This document shows positions 54,975 through 61,067 of a stretch of 61,067 bases of DNA, one piece after another. The position numbers and the translations under genes were made by a program. Under the pieces are notes generated by a model, which was not told the origin of the DNA, did no database searches, and saw nothing but the letters and a program-made list of their open reading frames with translations. The stretch's first letter is position 1. The number at the start of each line of letters is the position of its first letter. The DNA is from Verrucomicrobiales bacterium (GTDB lineage Bacteria; Verrucomicrobiota; Verrucomicrobiia; Verrucomicrobiales; DEV007). Location of the stretch: the NCBI GenBank assembly GCA_024638765.1, contig JAHEJT010000009.1, positions 1 to 61,067 of the forward strand. The letters run 5' to 3'.

Positions 54975-55040
54975 TGAGACAGTATATAGTGTCAAATATA
55001 AAAATGCTACATAAAAATTATTAACATAAAATACTGTAAC
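54975..55040 (-). promoter_or_regulatory. AT-rich promoter/operator region of the AAA ATPase gene
   Basis: On the gene strand, ACAGTATTTTATGTTAATAA lies at the upstream end and TTTGACACTATATACTGTCT close to the start codon. Inverted words ACAGTAT and ATACTGT frame the region, and TTTGACA faces a TGTC-TCAAA at about 54977-54998. The AT content is much higher than in the surroundings. Which box is -35 or -10 cannot be settled. Confidence 0.5.
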
Positions 55041-55090
55041 AGTGAACAAGGCCTCACGGTAACGGCCCCCCGGACCACGCTCTCACGAGC

Positions 55091-55124
55091 GCGGCTGCAT
55101 TTTCAGCGGAGAGGATGCAGCCGC
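55091..55124. repeat. Perfect 10-bp-arm inverted repeat upstream of galE
   Basis: GCGGCTGCAT and ATGCAGCCGC around a 14-base loop. The surrounding 55041-55272 shows no gene; other short repeats (CGCTCTCACGAGCG) lie beside it. Confidence 0.7.
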
Positions 55125-55272
55125 CTTCGTAAGAAGGTGGATCGCAGGGCGGAAACAACGCCCGCCCGACTCCAGGCGCCAATGTATCCTTGACGCCGGA
55201 CTCACCGGCTAGTTTTGTTAGGTTTTCCCCTGAGACCGAGCTGCGCTCTTTATCCCCTCCTTTCACGTCCTC

Positions 55273-56250
55273 ATGAAAATACTCGTTACCGGCGGAGCCG
55301 GATACATCGGCAGCGTGGCCACCGAAGAACTGCTCGCGGCAGGCCATGCAGTCGTGGTCTTTGACAACCTCTCGCTCGGGCATCGCACCGCGGTCCATCC
55401 CGACGCCGAGTTTCTGGAAGGCGATCTCGCGGATCGCAAGGCAGTCGACTCACTATTCGCGCAGCACCGGCCGGAGGCGGTCATGCATTTCGCCTCCAAG
55501 ACGCTGGTGGGAGAGTCCATGGAGAATCCCTTTCTCTATCTGGGCGACAACGTCGCCAACGCCTGCAACGTGCTCCGCAGCATGGCCGATCACGAGGTGA
55601 AAAAGTTTATTCTTTCGTCCACCGCCAATCTCTTCGATGACCCGGAGAAGATTCCCATCGGGCCCGAGGAAAAAATCGTGCCCGGCAGTCCCTACGGCGA
55701 GTCCAAGTTCATTATCGAGAGGATGCTCCACTGGATGGAAAGGATTTACGGCGTTCACTACGCCTGCCTCCGGTATTTTAATGCCGCCGGCGCTACCGAG
55801 GAACGCGGAGAAGATCATACCCCCGAGTTGCATCTCATTCCCTTGATCCTCCAGGTCGCGCTGGGACAACGGGAGAGCATCACCATTTTCGGCGACAACT
55901 ACGATACGCCGGACGGCACCTGCGTGCGCGATTATATCCACGTGAGTGACCTGGCCCAGGCGCATATTCTCGCGCTGGGCGCGCTCGAGAAGGGGAGCCG
56001 CACCTATAACCTCGGAAACGGCAACGGGTTCAGCGTGAAAGAAGTGGTCGATACGGCCCGGGAAGTGACTGGAGAGGATATCCCCGTGCTGATGGGTCCG
56101 CCCCGCGCGGGAGATCCCGCCACCCTGATCGCGGACAGCAGCCGGATCGTGTCCGAGCTGGGCTGGAAACCGCGCTATGGCGATCTGCGTGCGATCGTGG
56201 AGAGCGCCTGGAACTGGCACCGGGCGCATCCGGACGGATACTCTTCTTAA
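55273..56250 (+). CDS. galE: UDP-glucose 4-epimerase
   Basis: A 325-residue short-chain dehydrogenase family epimerase: [20 protein letters not shown] (NAD fold), [32 protein letters not shown] (Tyr-x3-Lys), [35 protein letters not shown] and [14 protein letters not shown]. It interconverts UDP-glucose and UDP-galactose (or N-acetyl forms), feeding surface polysaccharide synthesis. It stands alone. Confidence 0.94.
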   Translation: MKILVTGGAGYIGSVATEELLAAGHAVVVFDNLSLGHRTAVHPDAEFLEGDLADRKAVDSLFAQHRPEAVMHFASKTLVGESMENPFLYLGDNVANACNVLRSMADHEVKKFILSSTANLFDDPEKIPIGPEEKIVPGSPYGESKFIIERMLHWMERIYGVHYACLRYFNAAGATEERGEDHTPELHLIPLILQVALGQRESITIFGDNYDTPDGTCVRDYIHVSDLAQAHILALGALEKGSRTYNLGNGNGFSVKEVVDTAREVTGEDIPVLMGPPRAGDPATLIADSSRIVSELGWKPRYGDLRAIVESAWNWHRAHPDGYSS

Positions 56251-56602
56251 GAAGGGCCGGGGATAAGAACGGCCGGGCCGCCCGGTCTTCTCCCGTTTCT
56301 GGTGGCTTTCCAGAAGGAGGAAAGGCGGAAAAGCCTGAAGTCTCCGGACTTGCGGGTCCCAATGCGGGAAGGACTGAAATTTGAAATATTTGGGTTTGTC
56401 AGCAGAGCGACCCTGTGGTTGGGTTGGTGCTCTACCAATACTTAGGGGGGCCCCTTGCAAGTTCTCGCGGCGTTTTTCTCCCTGTCAGTGCTAGGTGCCC
56501 TCAAACGGCTCTCAACAAAACTCTGACAGGTGTCCTTCGTCGCCACCACGATCCTGGTGGTCTCCTCAGCGGTTGGAATTCGAGAACTAAGAAAGCAGAA
56601 GA
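56251..56602. other. Gene-free gap / long leader before the RRM gene
   Basis: No coding sequence is supported in these 352 bp. GCCGGGCCGCCCGGTCTTC after galE could be a weak terminator. GTGCTCTACCAATACTTAG and TTTCTCCCTGTCAGTGCTAG near 56430-56500 could hold a promoter or a structured leader for the RRM gene. The start of that gene has GAAAGCAGAAG a few bases before its ATG. Confidence 0.4.
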
Positions 56603-56962
56603 ATGAGATTGTACGTTGGGAATATTCCCTTTGAATCCACTGAGGTTGAGTTGCGCGAAGTTTTTGACCGCTTCGGACCGATTGCGGATCTTTACTATGC
56701 GATGGACAAGATGACAGGCAAACCCCGCGGGTTTGCCTTCGTTACCTATGAAAACCGAGAGGCCGGGGAAGAGGCGATCAAGAACTTGGATGGCACGGAA
56801 TTTAATGGCCGTAACCTCAAAGTGAACGAAGCCCAGGAGCGTGCCCCGCGCCCGTCGTATGGCGGCGGCGGCGGAGGCGGCGGTGGACGTGGCGGTCACG
56901 GGGGTGGTCGCGGAGGAGGACGCGGACGCGACGACCGCAGGCGCTCGGATAAGCGCTGGTAA
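56603..56962 (+). CDS. RNA recognition motif (RRM) protein with Gly-rich tail
   Basis: A 119-residue protein: RNP2 LYVGNI (3-8), RNP1 RGFAFVTY (42-49), then a Gly/Arg-rich tail (about 88-119). It is of the bacterial RNA-binding protein (Rbp) type, a single-RRM protein often cold- or stress-induced. The long upstream gap could carry leader regulation. A hairpin GCGGC/GCCGC follows at about 56980-57000. Confidence 0.93.
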   Translation: MRLYVGNIPFESTEVELREVFDRFGPIADLYYAMDKMTGKPRGFAFVTYENREAGEEAIKNLDGTEFNGRNLKVNEAQERAPRPSYGGGGGGGGGRGGHGGGRGGGRGRDDRRRSDKRW

Positions 56963-57006
56963 ATCGGAGAGATTGTCTTTTGCGGCGGCCTTTTTGCCGC
57001 AGGTCT

Positions 57007-58227
57007 TCAGGTGATGTCGAAGGCGACCTTCACTTGGGACCGGAATTTCTCCTCGTCGAGCTGCAGCCCGAATCCCGGGGTGTCAGGCGCAGCGCAGCGA
57101 CCCTCTTTGACCGTGTACCCGTCCGACACGAGGATGTCCGTGGTCGCGGGGTCCTGTTCGGCCATGTAAAAATTGTCCACGGCGTGTCCCACGTGGATCT
57201 GCATGTGGAATCCGACGTAAGAACCCCAATTGTGGGGCGCCACCAGTCCGCCATGGGCCCGCGCCAGGGCCGCTTCCTCGAGAATACCCTCGAAACCCAT
57301 CCGACGCATATCCAGTTGGTAAACGTCGATGGCCTGCGCGCGCATGAGCGGCTTTAAGGGCTCGACGTTTCTCTGGGTCTCACCGTCCGCGATGAGAGCA
57401 TCGAAGCCTCTGGCGCGGAGATAGGTTTTCAGTTTGTGGTAATCGTCGACGTCCTCAGGGAACATTTCCTCGAGGAAGGCAAACCGAAACAGGGGCAGCG
57501 CTTCGAGGAGGGCGCGGGTGCGCTCCGGATCATAACCGTTATTGGCGTCCACGCCGATGGTGATGTCCGGTCCCGCGTGTTCGCGGATCGTGCGGAGCAC
57601 GTCGATATCGCGCTGATCGCCGGCCTCGCGCTCCATCCACTTGGCACCACGCCCGATCTTGACTTTAAAAGCGCGATGGCCGCGATCTAGTCCCATATCG
57701 ATTTCTGTCTTGAAGCGGTCGAGCGGGCTCTTGGCGAACTCGGGGAGGAGATCCGCGAAATAGATGGAACCGTCGTAGACTCTCACTTCCTCGCGCGCGA
57801 CTTCATCGCTGAGCAGTTCGTAAACGGGTTTCTTGAGGACTTTACCCGCGAGATCCCAGAGGGGCATAGAGAAGGCGCCCAACGGACTGACCATGGCGTG
57901 CGCCGGCCGATCGAAAAACTCCGAGAGTCGCGTGCCCAGCAGATGGCCCATGGCTTTCTCCGGGAAAGGACAATACCCGATGCCCTCGATATTGCCGTTC
58001 GTGTAGAGACGCACCATGAGATCGCGGGCGGTATCGCCGTGAGTGTCGCGCCGGGAATTTTTTCCGATCATTTTCGGGCGCTTGGATTCCAGCGTGAAGC
58101 CGACAATGCGGCGGATGACGAGGTCGCGGGGAAGGCCGGCAGCCCAGGAAAAAGGAAGAGGGGACCAGGAGGCGAGGGCGGCGCCGGCTGATCGGGCGAG
58201 GAATTGGCGGCGGGAGGGGTGGAGCAT
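57007..58227 (-). CDS. Mandelate racemase/muconate lactonizing enzyme family protein, exported
   Basis: A 406-residue enolase-superfamily protein with a Tat-type leader (PSRRQFLARSAGAALAS). The catalytic barrel is seen in FKVKIGRG (Lys-x-Lys), IGVDANNGYDP (metal Asp), FLEEMFPED (metal Glu) and IADGETQ (metal Glu). The substrate is probably an acid sugar or similar dicarboxylate. Export by Tat is unusual for the family, though known among planctomycetes and Verrucomicrobia. It is divergent from the sulfatase. Confidence 0.88.
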   Translation of the reverse strand: MLHPSRRQFLARSAGAALASWSPLPFSWAAGLPRDLVIRRIVGFTLESKRPKMIGKNSRRDTHGDTARDLMVRLYTNGNIEGIGYCPFPEKAMGHLLGTRLSEFFDRPAHAMVSPLGAFSMPLWDLAGKVLKKPVYELLSDEVAREEVRVYDGSIYFADLLPEFAKSPLDRFKTEIDMGLDRGHRAFKVKIGRGAKWMEREAGDQRDIDVLRTIREHAGPDITIGVDANNGYDPERTRALLEALPLFRFAFLEEMFPEDVDDYHKLKTYLRARGFDALIADGETQRNVEPLKPLMRAQAIDVYQLDMRRMGFEGILEEAALARAHGGLVAPHNWGSYVGFHMQIHVGHAVDNFYMAEQDPATTDILVSDGYTVKEGRCAAPDTPGFGLQLDEEKFRSQVKVAFDIT

Positions 58228-58414
58228 GCCCGCAGACTAACCCCTTCCCGGATGCCGTGGCCATCGTTTTGGAAGGTGCCCCTCCTGCCGGCGGTCGAGG
58301 CTCGGGCCGACAAGGCGGCAATCCCTGGACCAATCGCCAGGGCGAGATCCCTTAAATTGATGAGTCGCTGGTTGATTGAAGGGCATCGAGTGACGTAAAC
58401 TTGGGATCTTGCAC

Positions 58415-60370
58415 ATGAAACACAGCGCGTTCCTGATTTCGTGGGTCGCCGCAGTGAGTATGCGGGCCTTGATTGCGGCTCCGGCTGTCGATCGGCCCAA
58501 CATTCTCTTTGCGTTTGCCGACGACTGGGGCAAGTACGCCAGCGCTTATGCCGACCTCGAGCCTGGTCCCGGGCCGAATGCCGTGATCAAGACCCCAAAC
58601 TTCGATCGCGTGGCGCGGGAGGGCGTGCTTTTCACCAATGCCTTCGTAACCTCGCCTTCCTGCACCCCTTGCCGCAGTTCCCTGCTCTCCGGGCAATATT
58701 TCTTCCGCACCGGAAGGGGCGCCATTCTATCCGGGGCCGAATGGGATGCTTCCATCCCGAGCTATCCGCTTCTGCTGCGCGACCAGGCCGGGTATCACAT
58801 TGGGCAGACGTATAAAGTGTGGAGCCCGGGGACTCCGCGTGATGCGCCCTACGGGGAGCGCGAGCACGAATACGAATCGGCGGGGAGCCGCTTCAACCAG
58901 TTCTCGCAGAACGTGACCGCCATGGTGGAGCAGGGGAAGTCGATCGCCAAGGCCAAGCAGACCCTTTATGACGAGGTGCTCGCGAACTTTGACTCGTTCC
59001 TGGAAGCGCGGCCGGAAGGGCAGCCATTCTGTTACTGGTTTGGCCCCACCAACGTCCACCGCAAGTGGATCCAGGGCTCCGGGAAAAAGCTTTGGGGACT
59101 GGATCCGGACTCGCTCAAAGGCAAGATGCCCAAGTTTCTTCCGGATGTGCACGATATCCGCGAAGACTTCGCGGATTACCTTGGGGAAGCCATGGCCTTC
59201 GACGCCGCACTCGGCGTGCTTCTCAAAAAGCTGAAGGAGCTGGGCGAACTCGACAACACGCTGGTGGTGGTGAGCGGGGACCACGGAGTTCCCGGGTTTC
59301 CGCATGGCAAGACGAATCTCTACGACTTCGGCACCAACGTCGCCCTCGCGGCGCGTTGGCCCCGGGCCGTCCCCAGGGGAAGGGTGGTCACTGATTTCGT
59401 GAATCTCATGGACTTGGCACCCACTTTTCTCGAGACCGGAGGGGTGGAACCGCCTGAAGTGATGACCGGGAAAAGCATCGTTAACTTGTTGAAATCCAAA
59501 AAGGATGGCCGAATCGATCTTGCCAGGAATCACGTGGTGACGGGCCGGGAGCGCCACGTCGCCAACGCCCGCAGCGGGAACCTGCCTTACCCGCACCGGG
59601 CGCTGCGGACGGATGACTTTCTCTACATTCGCAATTTCAAGCCCAACCGCTGGCCGGAGGGCAATCCCTTCGGGATTACCAGTTCGGCGGCTCCCAAGAA
59701 GCAAGAGCTGGTTATGAACACCGGGGTCTCGCTGCGAGACGTGGATGCGGGTCCGACCAAGGCATGGCTGGTCCTCAACCGGAAGAATAAGGAAGCGCGC
59801 GGGGCGTTCTATTATCATCTGGCGTTCGGCAAGCGCCCTCTGGAAGAGCTTTACGATTTGAAGGCGGATCCCGATCAAATGGTGAACCTCGCTGAAAACC
59901 CCGATTACACCGCGACCCGGGAAGAGTTGGCGGCCCAGCTTATCGGGATCTTGGAAACGGCCGGCGATCCCAGGGTCACGGAGAAGGGCGATACCTTTGA
60001 TAAGCCGCCCTTTACGAATTTGCCGCCCACCAAGCGAGGCGCAAAAATCGCATCTCAAGCCAAACCCAAACCGGATTCTCCTAAGCCGAAGGCAGGGAAG
60101 CCCGAGGGAAAACAACCGGAGCCCACCCTCAAGCCGAAGGCGAAACCGTCGACAGGGAAAGGAAAAGCGAATCAGCCGGTCACCATCTCGGACGTCTTTC
60201 GCTCGCGCGATCGAAACAAGGACGGAAAGCTGACGCTCCAGGAGTTCATGGGCAATTCCAAGGGCAAGCAGGCGGAGAACCTGAAGACGAAGTTCCGGGA
60301 GCTGGACCGGGACAAGGACGGGGTGCTGGTTTTGCGGAAGCAGGGGCCGCCGAAGAAGCCGAAGAAGTAG
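58415..60370 (+). CDS. Exported sulfatase with C-terminal EF-hands
   Basis: A 651-residue sulfatase with a signal peptide ([21 protein letters not shown]), [14 protein letters not shown] with metal Asp36-Asp37, and the formylglycine site [12 protein letters not shown] with Cys83. Further seen are [12 protein letters not shown] and [15 protein letters not shown]. It would remove sulfate from polysaccharide or other esters once matured by a formylglycine generator. The last 65 residues carry EF-hand loops [12 protein letters not shown] and DRDKDGVL, after a Lys/Pro-rich linker. The start is the ATG at 58415, two codons after a TTG. Confidence 0.92.
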   Translation: MKHSAFLISWVAAVSMRALIAAPAVDRPNILFAFADDWGKYASAYADLEPGPGPNAVIKTPNFDRVAREGVLFTNAFVTSPSCTPCRSSLLSGQYFFRTGRGAILSGAEWDASIPSYPLLLRDQAGYHIGQTYKVWSPGTPRDAPYGEREHEYESAGSRFNQFSQNVTAMVEQGKSIAKAKQTLYDEVLANFDSFLEARPEGQPFCYWFGPTNVHRKWIQGSGKKLWGLDPDSLKGKMPKFLPDVHDIREDFADYLGEAMAFDAALGVLLKKLKELGELDNTLVVVSGDHGVPGFPHGKTNLYDFGTNVALAARWPRAVPRGRVVTDFVNLMDLAPTFLETGGVEPPEVMTGKSIVNLLKSKKDGRIDLARNHVVTGRERHVANARSGNLPYPHRALRTDDFLYIRNFKPNRWPEGNPFGITSSAAPKKQELVMNTGVSLRDVDAGPTKAWLVLNRKNKEARGAFYYHLAFGKRPLEELYDLKADPDQMVNLAENPDYTATREELAAQLIGILETAGDPRVTEKGDTFDKPPFTNLPPTKRGAKIASQAKPKPDSPKPKAGKPEGKQPEPTLKPKAKPSTGKGKANQPVTISDVFRSRDRNKDGKLTLQEFMGNSKGKQAENLKTKFRELDRDKDGVLVLRKQGPPKKPKK

Positions 60371-60427
60371 TTTCTCGAGACGGGCAACACTGAGGCAGGT
60401 TAAGAACCTGCCCCAGGTTTCCGGCGG

Positions 60428-60880
60428 CTATTTGATGACGACCTGGTTGTGGATGAGGGCGCGCTCCTCTTCGGCGAGATGGTCGGTGGCGTAAAGAAGG
60501 CTTTCGCCGTCGGCTTTTTCGAAGCGGAGGGCGGATCCCGTCCTGGAGACCCAGACCAGCTTGGCTTCAAAGGAGGCGCCGTCATTGGTGCGCCAGGTGC
60601 GGATTTCCGCAGGGCCGTCCTCAGTGACGGCCACGGACATTCCGGCCGGGTCGATTTCCGCGACCGCGGGCGCCGCTCCGGGCTCCGTCGGAGATACGGT
60701 GGGCGGGCCGGCGAGCTCCGGCGACGGGCGAGTGCGTTCGTCGGGTGGATTGGTGGCGAGCGTTTGTAGGTGGATTTCGGATTTCGAGCAGCCGAACGCA
60801 AGCAGCGCGAGCAATCCGAAAAGGGCGGTGTGCGGGCGAGGCGAGAGGCGTCGAAGGCGGTGAGAAGTGGATTTAAGCAT
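60428..60880 (-). CDS. SHD1-like lipoprotein
   Basis: A 150-residue protein with a lipoprotein-type signal (ALFGLLALLAFGCSKS, acylated Cys) and a Pro/Thr-rich linker. A C-terminal SHD1-like module follows (RTWRTNDGASFEAKLVWVS, ALRFEKADGESLLYATDHL, EEERALIHNQ), a module frequent in planctomycete and verrucomicrobial exported proteins. The start is set at the ATG 60880, which has AAAGGGGG a few bases upstream. The in-frame extension of 19 codons upstream is rejected. Function unknown. Confidence 0.8.
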   Translation of the reverse strand: MLKSTSHRLRRLSPRPHTALFGLLALLAFGCSKSEIHLQTLATNPPDERTRPSPELAGPPTVSPTEPGAAPAVAEIDPAGMSVAVTEDGPAEIRTWRTNDGASFEAKLVWVSRTGSALRFEKADGESLLYATDHLAEEERALIHNQVVIK

Positions 60881-61067
60881 GAGTTCCCCCTTTGGTTTGT
60901 TGGTTAGCAGCTCAAGTATCCCGTGCTTGCGGTTCACCGGCCATTATTAGGTTGGGGCAAATTTGTAACACGGGTTGGACGCGGGGGGTGTCGGAGGGCT
61001 TTGGCATGAGGGCCCAAGGGTCGGGCGAACGGGGGAGAGAGGGGAAGGCGAACAAGAGACAATCAGA

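Overview
The window reads as a G+C-rich chromosome segment from a Verrucomicrobiota bacterium. This is inferred from gene content, not from a marker search. Pointers are a DUF1080 protein, FG-GAP/VCBS and SHD1-type exported proteins, a sulfatase with terminal EF-hands, a cytochrome c/copper monooxygenase-like protein paired with a redoxin, a GYF-type protein, a complete Bat operon, paired Gfo/Idh/MocA oxidoreductases with a sugar isomerase, and very repeat-rich intergenic DNA. No tRNA, rRNA, CRISPR array, complete IS or phage was recognised.

Layout: 1-8.6 kb holds the start of an aldehyde dehydrogenase (cut by the window edge), two exported hydrolases, der-pgsA, a tandem repeat array, and rsmA fused to a Nudix domain. 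9-16.6 kb holds exported proteins and envelope enzymes (FG-GAP, Cu-monooxygenase-like plus redoxin, DUF1080, GYF, LysM, amidase). 16.5-24.8 kb is a leftward operon-like run: nucleotidyltransferase, a small partner, DUF58, DUF4381, BatA, a BatB/BatC fusion, BatD, BatE. 24.8-27 kb is thiC behind a TPP riboswitch and terminator. 27-45.8 kb is mostly housekeeping: LptF/G, DAHP synthase, LOG protein, tlyA-nadK, hemW, squalene/phytoene synthase, rluD, a Ser/Thr kinase, a ClpX-like ATPase, a cyclase-like protein, recR, a possibly acquired VOC gene, lipA, a Trm112-like protein and moeB-rhodanese. 45.9-50 kb encodes envelope proteins (NlpC/P60, HtrA, alpha/beta hydrolase). 50-61 kb is sugar and polysaccharide related (sugar isomerase, two Gfo/Idh oxidoreductases, galE, enolase-superfamily enzyme, sulfatase), plus an AAA ATPase, an RRM protein and a terminal SHD1 lipoprotein.

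The most unusual layer is non-coding. At least eight families of short palindromic or tandem repeats fill the gaps between genes. One family of about 25-bp hairpins shows compensatory stem changes across seven copies. Another palindrome supplies the stop codons of the genes it abuts. Two repeats lie in frame inside thiC. A 111-bp tandem array holds open a false N-terminal extension of pgsA. Among proteins, the notable points are the RsmA-Nudix fusion, a Bat cluster headed by a nucleotidyltransferase pair with no MoxR in this window, a cyclase-like protein lacking the metal-binding aspartates, and a ClpX-like unfoldase with no zinc domain.
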